Shown here: positions 16,403 to 27,075 of the stretch, piece by piece
Numbering within the stretch: position 1 is the first letter of the stretch
How the letters are laid out: each line of letters starts with the position of its first letter
Assembly (NCBI GenBank): GCA_902611475.1
Contig: CACLZW010000005.1
Coordinates: 1 to 64,000 of the forward strand
DNA: 64,000 nt
Origin: an uncultured Alphaproteobacteria bacterium
GTDB taxonomy: Bacteria > Pseudomonadota > Alphaproteobacteria > Rhodobacterales > Rhodobacteraceae
Direction: 5' to 3'
Translations under genes and position numbers: made by a program
The notes under the pieces: model-generated
Databases searched by the model: none
What the model was told of the DNA's origin: nothing
What the model saw: the letters and a program-made list of their open reading frames with translations, nothing else

Positions 16403-16488
16403 TGGTGCCCAAGGAGAGACTCGAACTCTCACGGTATCACTACCGGCGGATTTTGAGTCCGCTGCGTCTACCATTCCGCCACTTGGGC
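16403..16488 (-). tRNA. tRNA-Leu, anticodon CAA
   Basis: Complete tRNA with the CCA end encoded. On the minus strand it starts GCCCAAG and closes with CTTGGGC, then the discriminator A and CCA at 16405-16403. The D arm has GGTAGACGC, the anticodon stem GCGGA/TCCGC holds the loop CTCAAAA (anticodon CAA, reads UUG), a long class II variable arm follows (GGTAGTGATACC), and the T loop is TTCGAGTC. Its 3' end points towards the accessory region, the side where tRNA-targeting elements integrate. Confidence 0.97.
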
Positions 16489-16622
16489 ACAAAGATTAAA
16501 AATATACTTGCATTAACTTGCTTTCAACTTAAAAAGTCAAGAATCCAATTTATTTAAGGAAATCTATTATTTATACCAAACTCAAAAATCGTATAAACGT
16601 AAAAAGGGCATTAAACAGCAGA

Positions 16623-17153
16623 ATGTCTCTGTTGATATTATGTCTTTGGGCATTCTCAGAGGCCTTCATTTTTCCAATACCCCCCGACCCATTTTTGATC
16701 GCTCTAGTAATAGCAAATAAAAAAAAGTTTTTTTTGTACTGTATGCTATGCACCGCTTTCTCCGTTTTAGGTGGTATAACCGGTTACTATATAGGTTTTA
16801 TTTTTTGGGACGAAATAGGAGTTCATATAACCGAGTACTTCGCTTTGACCGACCAAATTAACAGTTTCAAAGAACTTTATAATGAAAATGGTTCTCTAGC
16901 TGTCTTTATCGCAGGAGTATCACCCATTCCATATAAACTAGTTACAATTATATCTGGGATAAGTTCCATGAATTTTTTTTACTTCTGTTTATTCTCACTA
17001 TTTTCAAGGGGCTTACGGTTTCTTCTTATAGGATTTTTGATATTTTGGTTTGGATCAAGAGTTCAAAGTTTTATTGAAAATAGACTTGGTTTACTTACCT
17101 TAATAGTTATATTCGGTGCACTGAGTATATTTCTTCTATTGAGCTTTTTATGA
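16623..17153 (+). CDS. YqaA/DedA-family membrane protein
   Basis: 176 residues with the VTT (SNARE-associated) fold: the front helix SEAFIFPIPPDPFLIALVI and a second half with AGVSPIPYKLVTIISGISSM are the paired reentrant motifs of YqaA-type DedA proteins. These proteins act as lipid scramblase-like or undecaprenyl-phosphate transporters; the exact substrate of YqaA is unknown. The ATG at 16623 is the only start in frame; the protein begins a little later than most relatives. Its stop overlaps the dsbB start by four bases (ATGA), so the two are probably co-translated. Confidence 0.85.
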   Translation: MSLLILCLWAFSEAFIFPIPPDPFLIALVIANKKKFFLYCMLCTAFSVLGGITGYYIGFIFWDEIGVHITEYFALTDQINSFKELYNENGSLAVFIAGVSPIPYKLVTIISGISSMNFFYFCLFSLFSRGLRFLLIGFLIFWFGSRVQSFIENRLGLLTLIVIFGALSIFLLLSFL

Positions 17154-17659
17154 TAAAGACCTACTTAAATCATATCTCACTTGGGACAATTTCTATGAGT
17201 ATGATATTGTTTGCTTTGATATCAGAGTATGTGTTTGGATTTACTCCTTGCTCTTTATGCTTGATACAGCGATACCCACACATGCTTGTAGCTATTACCT
17301 CTATTTGGCTAGTTTTTTTTAGGACACACAATCTGTTTATGTATCCATTAAACACATTGGTTATGGCGTTTAGCATTATCTTGGCGTCTTATCACGTTGG
17401 TGTAGAGCAAGCTATATTTCAAGGCCCCCAATCTTGTTCAATTTCTAATCTCTCTTCGGTGAGTGAGAAAAGTGCTGAAGCATTATTGATAGACATCTTA
17501 AATACATCGGTCGTTAGATGTAACGAAGTAACATGGTCTTTTATGAGACTGTCAATGGCAAGCTGGAATCTAATTATGTCCATAGCCCTTTTTGTAGGCT
17601 GGACGGTCTCCTCTGTTCATTTTTTTAAATTATTTCAATCAAAATCTTTTTCAAAATAA
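17150..17659 (+). CDS. dsbB: Disulfide bond formation protein DsbB
   Basis: 169 residues, four membrane spans. Cys34 and Cys37 in FTPCSLCLIQR form the quinone-coupled CxxC pair of the first periplasmic loop, and Cys96 and Cys124 form the second pair in the large loop. DsbB reoxidises DsbA and passes electrons to ubiquinone. No dsbA lies in the window. The YqaA-DsbB pairing is common in alphaproteobacteria. The 3' end overlaps the convergent HNH gene by 25 bases. Confidence 0.93.
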   Translation: MIKTYLNHISLGTISMSMILFALISEYVFGFTPCSLCLIQRYPHMLVAITSIWLVFFRTHNLFMYPLNTLVMAFSIILASYHVGVEQAIFQGPQSCSISNLSSVSEKSAEALLIDILNTSVVRCNEVTWSFMRLSMASWNLIMSIALFVGWTVSSVHFFKLFQSKSFSK

Positions 17660-18219
17660 AGAAAGTCGTTCCACGATTTATGCATATCATTAGGAGGAAA
17701 TTTCTTTCCCTTATTTAATAAAACTTCTGGAGATGGTTTGGTTGGTACTTTCTTCAACTTAAAGCCTGCTTGAGATGTTGTTTTCGCAGCTTTTCTCAAG
17801 TTACAAGATTGACAAGCGGCAACAACATTGTCCCAACGGGTTTTACCTCCCCGCGACTTTGGCACAACGTGATCAAAAGTAAGATCTTTCCCCTTATAGC
17901 CACAATATTGACAGGTAAATTCATCTCGCAAAAATAAGGTAGCTCTAGTAAAGGGAACAGCTTTTGTAGGCACTACATAATTCTTAAGTACTATTACTGA
18001 TGGAAGTGGGAGTGTTAATTTCTCTGATCGAACCACTTCTTCATATTCAGCTGCGACATTTACTCTTTTCAAATATACCGCTTTAATAGCCTCTTGCCAT
18101 GGCCACAAAGAGAGTGGAAAGTAGGATAGTGGTCTATAGTCAGCGTTTAAAATCAATGCAGGTCGCTGTTTTGATTTTTCAAATGTAGCAGGCTTTACAT
18201 TAGCTTGGCTATCCAGCAT
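17635..18219 (-). CDS. HNH-domain nuclease family protein
   Basis: 194 residues. The C-terminal half carries an HNH zinc-finger domain: FTCQYCGYKG, then LTFDHVVPKSRGGKTRWDNV and CQSCNLRKA, giving two CxxC pairs, the catalytic His of FDHVVP and the Asn of WDNVV. The front half (LILNADYRPLSYFPLSLWPW) is typical of a widespread stand-alone HNH group that is not tied to phage or restriction loci. The ATG at 18219 is chosen because GGGAG stands at the right distance; a TTG at 18237 is possible. Its cellular job is unknown. Confidence 0.87.
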   Translation of the reverse strand: MLDSQANVKPATFEKSKQRPALILNADYRPLSYFPLSLWPWQEAIKAVYLKRVNVAAEYEEVVRSEKLTLPLPSVIVLKNYVVPTKAVPFTRATLFLRDEFTCQYCGYKGKDLTFDHVVPKSRGGKTRWDNVVAACQSCNLRKAAKTTSQAGFKLKKVPTKPSPEVLLNKGKKFPPNDMHKSWNDFLYFEKDFD

Positions 18220-18298
18220 AAACTTCTTTACTCCCAAATAGACGTATGCGACGTTAGATTGATCTCATGATTATTAGATAGTGTTTGTCACAAAAAAA

Positions 18299-18961
18299 CT
18301 AGCTAAAAATTTTTTTTATAAACTCTAAAGCTTTCGATAATCCATCCGGAGCAATCCCATGTCCAATATTCTTACTAACATGAGTTGAGAATCTGACATT
18401 AATCTTATTCAAAACTTTTTCGGCATCATACATTGATGAAATTGGTACCACATCATCCGCATCCCCATGAATTAATACTACAGGGGGATAACTCTTTTTA
18501 TCACCTTCTTTCAAGGACTCTGGCATCAGAAGCCTCCCTGAGATACCAACAATGCCTCCTAGATCGTTTAACTGTCTCAAGCCAATATTTAACGAAATCA
18601 TACACCCCTGGCTAAATCCAAGTAAAACAAAATCGGAGTAATCTAAACCAAATCGTTTTTTGTAACCGTCAATTAATTTTATTATTAATTTTTCTGAAAG
18701 GGCTAGTGCTTGCATCATATCAGGAATGGTTGATCCATCTATTTCAGGTATCGGAAACCACTCATATCCAAATGGGGATGCACCACACTTTCTGGGAGCA
18801 TCTGGCGAAGCAAAAAAGCAATCTGGCAACTGCTCTGATAAAGGTTCACTTAAAGAGAACAAATCCGCTCCATCAGCTCCATATCCATGCAGGAAAATAA
18901 CAACTTTTTTTACCGATCCTGAAGCAGGCATCTTTTCTTTTACGTTTAATTCATTTACCAT
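18299..18961 (-). CDS. Carboxylesterase/phospholipase-like alpha/beta hydrolase
   Basis: 220 residues, the length of the acyl-protein thioesterase/EstB family. The oxyanion region LHGYGADGADL, nucleophile elbow LGFSQGCMI, the acid in IHGDADDVVP and histidine in NIGHGIAPDG complete the catalytic triad. These enzymes hydrolyse short acyl esters or thioesters of unsettled physiological identity. It overlaps the AlkA gene by 7 bases at its start, part of a minus-strand chain down from cysS. Confidence 0.88.
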   Translation of the reverse strand: MVNELNVKEKMPASGSVKKVVIFLHGYGADGADLFSLSEPLSEQLPDCFFASPDAPRKCGASPFGYEWFPIPEIDGSTIPDMMQALALSEKLIIKLIDGYKKRFGLDYSDFVLLGFSQGCMISLNIGLRQLNDLGGIVGISGRLLMPESLKEGDKKSYPPVVLIHGDADDVVPISSMYDAEKVLNKINVRFSTHVSKNIGHGIAPDGLSKALEFIKKIFS

Positions 18962-19596
18962 AATGTAGACTCCCTAGACTTAAAATTTCTATAAAAATGC
19001 CACAAAATTATTGCACATACTGATCTATAAGGCACCCAGCTTTCGGCTATTTTTCTCATCTCTCTTTCTGAGGGCCTATTTTCCAAATTTAGTAAGTTTT
19101 TTGCAGCCTCCTGCAAAGCAAGATCGCCTGCTGGAAAAATATCTAATCTTCTTAAGCTGAAAATACAGTATATTTCCGCTGTCCATAATCCAACGCCTTT
19201 AATACCAGTCAAAAGGTTTATAACGTCCTCGTTTTCCATTGTCTCCATTTGATCAAAATCAAGTCCACTTTTGGCAAGGCTTTTTAGATAAGAAATTTTT
19301 TGTCTTGAAAACCCAAGGTCCCTTAATTGATTATCAGCTTGGTTATTTAAAATTTCTTCGTCTTTGATGTCTGCATCTATAAAACGACCCCATATCGCCG
19401 CAGCTGAAGCTATAGAAAGTTGTTGCCCTACAATGGTTTTTTTTAGCGCCACAAGTCCTTTCTCTCTTGGATCAAAAGAAGGAAATCCAAAGTTCCTTTC
19501 AACCAACCTAAATCTTTTTTCTAGCTTATATACACTTGGCGCTATACCTTTTATAAAGTCTGTACTTAACATTTCTTTACTATTTGACAAGTTCAT
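18955..19596 (-). CDS. alkA: DNA-3-methyladenine glycosylase II (AlkA-like, HhH-GPD)
   Basis: 213 residues. The helix-hairpin-helix LLTGIKGVGLWTAEIYCIF followed by FPAGDLALQEA, with the catalytic aspartate of the GPD motif, identifies a base-excision glycosylase of the AlkA/MAG type; there are no iron-sulfur cysteines. It removes alkylated purines from DNA. It lies between the NDUFAF6-like gene (17-base overlap) and the esterase gene (7-base overlap). Confidence 0.9.
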   Translation of the reverse strand: MNLSNSKEMLSTDFIKGIAPSVYKLEKRFRLVERNFGFPSFDPREKGLVALKKTIVGQQLSIASAAAIWGRFIDADIKDEEILNNQADNQLRDLGFSRQKISYLKSLAKSGLDFDQMETMENEDVINLLTGIKGVGLWTAEIYCIFSLRRLDIFPAGDLALQEAAKNLLNLENRPSEREMRKIAESWVPYRSVCAIILWHFYRNFKSRESTLW

Positions 19597-20410
19597 TTAT
19601 CTTCTCAATAAATTTTGCTTTGAAACTAAGCTTATGGTCCTTTCTGTAAATTAAGTGGGGCTTGTTTTTAATTTCAATTAAAATTGGCACAAAATTATTA
19701 ACGGTGTTAAGCACAGAGAGAATATTTTTTTTTAGTCCCATACTTTTAATTTCCCTTTTTCCCCTATGGAACAAATTCAATGTTAAATCAATATCAGAAC
19801 GTATCCTTCCTGAAATATTATCATTAATTCTGCCTTCAAAATAGGTACTATAATCTATTCCTGTGGGCAAAAAAAATGAGTAACATTTGTTTTGACTCAG
19901 GGATCCTGCTGCTAAAACAAATCGTGCTAAACCAAGGGATAACCCGAAATATTCAGACAGATTTCTTCTAAGGGAGTTATCATTGAACTCGATTAGACAA
20001 CTTAGAGCCATGAACAATAGATTCTGCGAGGTATCTCGAATATATTTGATTTGCTGTTCGTAACTGTCAAAGGGCTTTTTTGAACAGTCAAATTCACGTG
20101 CTTTAATCAGTCTGAGTAGATTACTCTTGTGCAGCTTGCCCTCTGCAAGAAGCTTAGAAAGGATCAGTGAATATTCATGCTTTCCAAATGAATTTCTATC
20201 AATCATAACATTTATGTAATCTTCCCACCAGCGCAATTTTAGATATCCAAGCTCAGGCTCGCTAACGTTCCAAGCTATATTTGCCAATTCGAGATTAAAT
20301 GAATATATCGCCGCTATTTCTTTTCGTCTCTCAGAATCTAAGTGTCTTAGAGAGTCAAACCTTTCGCGATCAAATTTTTTAAGATTGCTCAACCAGTTGG
20401 TACCAATCAA
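19580..20410 (-). CDS. Squalene/phytoene synthase-family protein, NDUFAF6-like
   Basis: 276 residues. The segment AAIYSFNLELANIAWNVSEP, followed by GYLKLRWWED, is typical of the NDUFAF6-like branch of the family. The aspartate-rich prenyl-diphosphate sites (DxxxD) of true phytoene synthases are not seen, so carotenoid or squalene synthesis is unlikely. The mitochondrial relative helps assemble complex I subunit ND1, and the alphaproteobacterial proteins probably do the same. A TTG start overlapping the cimA stop (TTGA) is used. Confidence 0.75.
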   Translation of the reverse strand: MIGTNWLSNLKKFDRERFDSLRHLDSERRKEIAAIYSFNLELANIAWNVSEPELGYLKLRWWEDYINVMIDRNSFGKHEYSLILSKLLAEGKLHKSNLLRLIKAREFDCSKKPFDSYEQQIKYIRDTSQNLLFMALSCLIEFNDNSLRRNLSEYFGLSLGLARFVLAAGSLSQNKCYSFFLPTGIDYSTYFEGRINDNISGRIRSDIDLTLNLFHRGKREIKSMGLKKNILSVLNTVNNFVPILIEIKNKPHLIYRKDHKLSFKAKFIEKINELVK

Positions 20411-22035
20411 TTTGGAGATGCCCCTTCCTTGATCAACTTCCAGTTAATTGAATCCAGAAGAGCCTGAAAACTGGCATCAAGAATATTTGCGGAAACACCC
20501 ACAGTTGACCACCTTAAGCCCTTTTCATCTTCGCTATCAATTAACACTCTAGTGACTGCCGAAGTTCCCCCAGAGGTTATCCTCACTTTAAAGTCTATTA
20601 GGCGTACACCGTTAATAATATTTTGATACTGACCTAAGTCCTTGGAGATGGCTTTGGACAATGCATTAACCGGTCCCAAGTCATTCATTTCTTCGTCCAT
20701 ACTTTCTGATACTGAAAGGGTTTCCTTATCTCCGATTTTTAGAACAACCACTGCTTCAGACAACGTTTTTGTGTTGCCTATAGTGTCTTTTCTTCGCTCG
20801 GTAGTAACTCGATATCTTTTTACTTCAAAAAAATTAGGCATTTGACCTAACATCCTTCTTGCAAAAATTTCAAAAGACGCGTTTGCTGAGTCGAAGGAAT
20901 ATCCCTCGCTTTCTTTGTCTTTAATTTCTTTGAGTAACATAGATAGCTTGCCAGTGTCGCCATCTGCCTTAATGCCTGCTTGCTGGAGTTTTTCTTTCAA
21001 ATTTGATAGACCAGCCTGGTTAGATACAGGGATAATTCTCTCATTTCCAACCAACTCTGGATCTATATGCTCATAGGTTTCAGTATCCTTTAATATAGCA
21101 TTGGCATGTAGACCTGCCTTATGAGCGAAAGCGGAGCTACCTACATAAGGAGCAAATCTATTAGGCACTCTATTTAGCACATCATCCATAATTCTCGATA
21201 CTCTGGTTATTTCTTTAAGGCTATCAGATGTCACCCCTGTAACGAATTTTTCGGCAAACTGTGGCTTTAATAAAAGAGTAGGCAACAGAGAAATCAGATT
21301 TGCATTGCCACATCTTTCACCAAGTCCATTAAGAGTGCCCTGTATTTGTCTTACGCCAGCTTGTACAGCTGCTAGCGAATTTGCCACAGCATTTTCCGTA
21401 TCATTGTGTGCATGGATACCAAGTCTACTAGCATCAATACCCTCTTCAATCAAACTCTCAATTGTCTCTCTAACTTGGTCAGGCATACAACCACCGTTGG
21501 TATCACATAACACCACCCAATCAGCTCCAGAAGCCATCGCTTCTTTAACTATTGAAATCGCGTATTTTTTGTTCGCAGCAAAACCATCGAAAAAATGTTC
21601 TGCATCAAAATGTACCTCTTTACCTAAAGATTTTAAATGTTTTATCGAAGAAGTAATCAGCTCTATATTTTCATCCTGTGATATTCCCAAAGCTTTTTGC
21701 ACATGGAAATCATGGCTTTTCCCTACAAGACAGACAACACTTGTTCCTGCAGATACTACTTGGGCTAACGTCTCATCATTTTCAACAGATCTTCCAAATC
21801 TTTTAGTCATTCCAAACGCTACTAGCTTCGATTTAGCAAATTCTTTTTTTCTATCAAAAAATTCACTATCTATAGGATTAGCGCCAGGCCAACCCCCCTC
21901 TATGTAATCAATACCGATATCTGCTAATAACTGACTTATCCTCAGTTTATCATCCAGTGAGAAGGTAACGCCCTGGGTCTGTTGCCCATCCCTAAGTGTT
22001 GTATCGTAAATATAAAGCCGCTCTTTTGTGGTCAT
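20407..22035 (-). CDS. cimA: (R)-citramalate synthase
   Basis: 542 residues, as expected for the long CimA form. The HMGL-like TIM barrel starts with YDTTLRDGQQTQGVTFS (metal-binding Asp and catalytic Arg), includes HAHNDTENAVANS with the metal-binding histidines, and is followed by the LeuA-type regulatory domain (residues about 400-540). It condenses acetyl-CoA and pyruvate into citramalate, giving a threonine-independent route to isoleucine. IVPVSNQ and the C-terminal SGGTSAVTRVLIDS fit CimA rather than LeuA. The start overlaps the cysS stop by four bases. Confidence 0.93.
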   Translation of the reverse strand: MTTKERLYIYDTTLRDGQQTQGVTFSLDDKLRISQLLADIGIDYIEGGWPGANPIDSEFFDRKKEFAKSKLVAFGMTKRFGRSVENDETLAQVVSAGTSVVCLVGKSHDFHVQKALGISQDENIELITSSIKHLKSLGKEVHFDAEHFFDGFAANKKYAISIVKEAMASGADWVVLCDTNGGCMPDQVRETIESLIEEGIDASRLGIHAHNDTENAVANSLAAVQAGVRQIQGTLNGLGERCGNANLISLLPTLLLKPQFAEKFVTGVTSDSLKEITRVSRIMDDVLNRVPNRFAPYVGSSAFAHKAGLHANAILKDTETYEHIDPELVGNERIIPVSNQAGLSNLKEKLQQAGIKADGDTGKLSMLLKEIKDKESEGYSFDSANASFEIFARRMLGQMPNFFEVKRYRVTTERRKDTIGNTKTLSEAVVVLKIGDKETLSVSESMDEEMNDLGPVNALSKAISKDLGQYQNIINGVRLIDFKVRITSGGTSAVTRVLIDSEDEKGLRWSTVGVSANILDASFQALLDSINWKLIKEGASPN

Positions 22036-23399
22036 AATTCTTTAAGCTTTTTTATTCTAAGTTTTTGACTTGATTCCCAAGTGGTTTCCTGACCGCTATC
22101 TTTTACTATAATGCCAGCACTCAGCAAGTCTTCTCTTATTTTATCTGCCAATGAAAAGTTTTTTGACATCCTCGCATTGTTTCTTTTTTCAACCAACTTA
22201 TCAACCTTTTCGGATAAATCCGCTGGTATTAGAACACTTTCTTGTGTAACTTTTGAGGAGAACCCAAAAAACGTACAAGCATTTCTTAACTCGTCAAACT
22301 TTTCGTTATTAAATAGCTGATGCATTTCATGGATAGATTGCGGGGTATTAAGATCGTCCACTAAAGCATTAAGAATTTGCCTTGGGAGCTCGGTTTCATC
22401 CATTGAATCAATTCTATTATTCCACTTAATTAAAGTCTTTTCAGCTTCTGCCAGCCTCTCAAACTTCCAGTCCAGGGGTTGTCGATAATGAGTGGAAAGC
22501 ATATTATATCTTATCGCAGGCCCTGAAAAATCTCTTTGGATCAAATCATATACAGTCAAAAAATTATTAAGTGATTTTGACATCTTTTCACCCTCGATCT
22601 TAAGAAAGCCATTATGAAGCCAGAAATTGGCAAATTTTTTCATATCATTTGAGCATGTACTTTGGGCAATTTCATTCTCATGATGAGGGAAAATCAAATC
22701 GATACCTCCTCCATGAATGTCAAATTGATCTCCTAATATATCCTTTGCCATCGCCGAACATTCGATATGCCATCCGGGGCGTCCTCTTCCCCATGGGCTT
22801 TCCCAGCCTGGCTCTTCAGCATTTGACGGTTTCCATAAAACAAAATCTAGCGGATTTTTCTTTGTGTTTTCATTTTCTATCCTGACACCTTCTTTAAGCT
22901 CGTTTAATTTTTTGTTAGAAAGGCGTCCATAATCTGAAAACTGCTCCACCTCAAAGAATACATGGCCGTCTTCCGTAGGGTAGGCAAAAGATAAAGATAT
23001 AAGTTTAGAAATCATGTCCTTCATCTGAGAAACATAATCCGTTGCTCGGGGTTCATAATTGGGTCTGAGCGCTCCCAAAAAGTCCATATCTTTGTGAAAC
23101 CAACCTATTGTTTCTTCCGTTACTTCCTTGATGTTAACGCCTCTTTCTAAAGCTTTAGCGTTAATTTTATCGTCAATATCCGTAATATTTCTGACATAAG
23201 TAACATTATCCTCTTTGTATAGATATCGAAGAAGTCGAAACAATATGTCAAATACTAAAACTGGTCGAGCATTACCTATATGAGCCCGGTCGTAAACTGT
23301 AGGCCCACAAACATACATACGAATATTTTTCTCATCTAGGGGCTTAAAAGCTTCTTTTGTCCTTGAATAGGAATTATATAAAAAAAGAGGTGTTTCCAT
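22032..23399 (-). CDS. cysS: Cysteinyl-tRNA synthetase
   Basis: 455 residues, normal length. The class I HIGH motif is HIGNARP at residue 40, preceded by Cys31 of the zinc site (CGPTVYDRAH); the KMSKS motif reads GEKMSKSLNNF near residue 265; HGGGIDLIFPHHENE is the other zinc and substrate region. Essential for translation. It heads the minus-strand chain cysS-cimA-NDUFAF6-like-alkA-esterase. The promoter must lie in 23400-23512, shared with the divergent mlaA. Confidence 0.97.
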   Translation of the reverse strand: METPLFLYNSYSRTKEAFKPLDEKNIRMYVCGPTVYDRAHIGNARPVLVFDILFRLLRYLYKEDNVTYVRNITDIDDKINAKALERGVNIKEVTEETIGWFHKDMDFLGALRPNYEPRATDYVSQMKDMISKLISLSFAYPTEDGHVFFEVEQFSDYGRLSNKKLNELKEGVRIENENTKKNPLDFVLWKPSNAEEPGWESPWGRGRPGWHIECSAMAKDILGDQFDIHGGGIDLIFPHHENEIAQSTCSNDMKKFANFWLHNGFLKIEGEKMSKSLNNFLTVYDLIQRDFSGPAIRYNMLSTHYRQPLDWKFERLAEAEKTLIKWNNRIDSMDETELPRQILNALVDDLNTPQSIHEMHQLFNNEKFDELRNACTFFGFSSKVTQESVLIPADLSEKVDKLVEKRNNARMSKNFSLADKIREDLLSAGIIVKDSGQETTWESSQKLRIKKLKEL

Positions 23400-23512
23400 A
23401 TTTGTTTCGGTATTATAAAAATAACTAATAGAGTATTCATAACTTATGATTCTGTGTAGTAAAGCTATTTTCTTTTTTGATTAGTATGGAACGGTATGTT
23501 AGGTAAAAAATC

Positions 23513-24244
23513 ATGCGATTAATATTATGCGTAATAGTATTTTTAGCGGCTATGCTCCTAAATTCGGCAATTTTTTCTCAAGGGTTTTTTGAGCAAGAAC
23601 CGTATGACCCAATTGAGAACATTAATCGAACAACCCATGAATTCAATAAAGGACTTGACAGATACGCTATAAGACCTTCATCAAACGTATACGGAGCATA
23701 TGTTCCTGAATTAATACGCATACCAATATCAAACTTCCGTGGAAATTTAAACGAACCGAAGAGGTTTATAAATCATATTTTTCAGAGAGATTTTGGCAGT
23801 GCAGGAACTGATCTCAGCAGATTTATTATCAATTCCACGCTAGGAATTGGTGGGTTGATCGATGTTGCGTCTATGTGGAATATTTACCCAAGATCTACAG
23901 GTTTTGATGAAACCTTTAGATCATTTAATATACCTCAAGGCGCGTATGTAGAGTTGCCACTCTTTGGACCAAACTCCGCTAGGGGGTCATTTGGATTGAT
24001 AACAGATTATGTACTTAACCCCTCAAAGCCAATAACAGCAGGCATCGATGGTGCGGTCATGCTGGGCATGGAAGTGGCAAATGTTTTTCAGAGAAGATAT
24101 GAGTTTGCTCCTATGATAGATGCTACATTATATAACTCTGCGGATAGCTACTCAGCCGCTAGAAATATTTTTCTTCAAACTAAAAACGACTTTGATGTCG
24201 GTAATGATGAGGCAGAAGTGTTTGACCCATACAATGACGATTAA
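23513..24244 (+). CDS. mlaA: MlaA-family outer-membrane lipid asymmetry protein
   Basis: 243 residues. An N-terminal hydrophobic signal (about 1-22) is followed by YDPIENINRTTHEFNKGLDR, the MlaA signature, and FRSFNIPQGAYVELPLFGP. MlaA removes misplaced phospholipids from the outer leaflet of the outer membrane and passes them to the Mla pathway. Unlike the Escherichia protein (VacJ lipoprotein) there is no cysteine at the signal end (NSAIFSQGF), so it seems not to be lipidated. No other mla genes are near. It converges on cbbX with one base between stops. Confidence 0.9.
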   Translation: MRLILCVIVFLAAMLLNSAIFSQGFFEQEPYDPIENINRTTHEFNKGLDRYAIRPSSNVYGAYVPELIRIPISNFRGNLNEPKRFINHIFQRDFGSAGTDLSRFIINSTLGIGGLIDVASMWNIYPRSTGFDETFRSFNIPQGAYVELPLFGPNSARGSFGLITDYVLNPSKPITAGIDGAVMLGMEVANVFQRRYEFAPMIDATLYNSADSYSAARNIFLQTKNDFDVGNDEAEVFDPYNDD

Positions 24245-24245
24245 C

Positions 24246-25160
24246 TTATTTATCTATCCCACCCGAAAAGACTCTACTTTGCCTAATATCAATATCTTCG
24301 ATCTGACTTAGAAAACTGGCACCAATTGGTCCCTCAGAGCTATTGAAGACTCTATTTGCCTGACGTAGTCTTGCGCGATCAATAGCATTACGAATAGAGC
24401 GAGCATTGGCAAAGTGCGGCTGTTTTTTTCGAATTTTTATGTATTCGGCCATAGCTTTTTTACTCTCTTCATTAAATTGATAGTTCATACTTGCAACCAT
24501 AACTTCGGCAATCTCCAGTAGTTCATTATTTGAATAATCGGGAAAGTCTATATGGTGGGCTATACGTGATCTAAATCCGGGGTTGCTTTCAAAAAACTTA
24601 TCCATCTTATCCTTATAGCCTGCTAAGATAACAACTAAGTCATCCCTATTATTTTCCATCACTTGTAATAAAATTTCTATAGCTTCTTGACCGTAATCTC
24701 TCTCGTTTTCCGGCCTATATAAATAGTAAGCTTCATCGATAAATAAAACCCCTCCCATAGCTTTCTTGAGAACTTCTTTGGTCTTTGGAGCCGTATGTCC
24801 AATATATTGCCCTACAAGATCATCTCTTGTCACGGTTACCAAGTGTCCTTTTCTTACGTAACCCAGACGGAAAAGAAGATTAGCCATCTTGAGAGCGACT
24901 GTAGTTTTACCAGTACCTGGATTACCAGAAAAACTCATATGTAAAGTAGGCGACTCATTTACTAAGCCTAGCTTTTCTCTAGCTTTATCAACCAAAAGTA
25001 ATGAAGCCGTCTCTTTGATACGCGTTTTCACTGGCGTAAGACCAATTAAGCTATCATCGAGTTCTGCAAGAATATCAGCGACGCCACTTGCCTGGAAATC
25101 TTCCTTTAAATTTACCTCGGTGACAATCTCAGGCTCTTTTTCCTGTCCTTCATTTTCCAT
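24246..25160 (-). CDS. cbbX: Red-type RuBisCO activase CbbX (AAA+)
   Basis: 304 residues. Walker [11 protein letters not shown] at 78-87, Walker [13 protein letters not shown] at 137-148, and arginine-finger region [15 protein letters not shown]. CbbX forms an ATP- and RuBP-driven hexamer that pulls the C-terminal tail of the red-type large subunit to release inhibitory sugar phosphates. It is the last gene of the operon, 9 bases from cbbS. Its presence fixes the RuBisCO as red type and suggests the enzyme is in real use. Confidence 0.96.
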   Translation of the reverse strand: MENEGQEKEPEIVTEVNLKEDFQASGVADILAELDDSLIGLTPVKTRIKETASLLLVDKAREKLGLVNESPTLHMSFSGNPGTGKTTVALKMANLLFRLGYVRKGHLVTVTRDDLVGQYIGHTAPKTKEVLKKAMGGVLFIDEAYYLYRPENERDYGQEAIEILLQVMENNRDDLVVILAGYKDKMDKFFESNPGFRSRIAHHIDFPDYSNNELLEIAEVMVASMNYQFNEESKKAMAEYIKIRKKQPHFANARSIRNAIDRARLRQANRVFNSSEGPIGASFLSQIEDIDIRQSRVFSGGIDK

Positions 25161-25169
25161 AAGGTTATC

Positions 25170-25589
25170 CTATTTATATCTTGAGCCCTGAGGTTTATCG
25201 CTAGAATAAGGTGTTATAGAGTATTGAATATTTCTTCCTTTAACCTCAGTTCTACTCAATTTAAACCCAGGTTCCTCAGAAGGTCTATTAACAATAAATG
25301 AGAGTCTGATGGACTCCCAGCCTGGGGATGAGTCAAACGCTATAATCCTTATATAGTAAGAACCATAAACCTTTCGGCATTCATTTAACTCGTAAACTAC
25401 CGCTGCCGCATCTGGATTATCAAACATTGGATGTCCCCACATCTCCCAATAGGTATTTCTAGGATGGGGATCGTCAGTATATTCGATACTTACTGCCCAG
25501 CCATTATCGATACAATATTGTACTTGTTCATGAATTTGTTGATCAGTGAAATCGGGTAAAAATGAAAATGTGCCTTGTGTGACTCTCAT
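25170..25589 (-). CDS. cbbS: RuBisCO small subunit, red type
   Basis: 139 residues. It begins with the usual TQGTFSFLPDFTDQQIHEQV and has the family core YWEMWGHPMFD and RIIAFDSSPGWESIRLSFIV. The C-terminal extension of about 30 residues (IQYSITPYSSDKPQGSRYK) forms the beta-hairpin typical of red-type (IC/ID) small subunits and lets L8S8 assemble without extra chaperones. It lies 11 bases downstream of cbbL. Confidence 0.97.
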   Translation of the reverse strand: MRVTQGTFSFLPDFTDQQIHEQVQYCIDNGWAVSIEYTDDPHPRNTYWEMWGHPMFDNPDAAAVVYELNECRKVYGSYYIRIIAFDSSPGWESIRLSFIVNRPSEEPGFKLSRTEVKGRNIQYSITPYSSDKPQGSRYK

Positions 25590-25600
25590 TATTTTTCTCC

Positions 25601-27070
<1,470 letters not shown>

Positions 27071-27075
27071 TTAAC

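Noticed and set aside
19580-20410. Squalene/phytoene synthase as a carotenoid gene
   Set aside because: Aspartate-rich substrate sites are missing and no other carotenoid or hopanoid gene is near; it fits the NDUFAF6-like branch.
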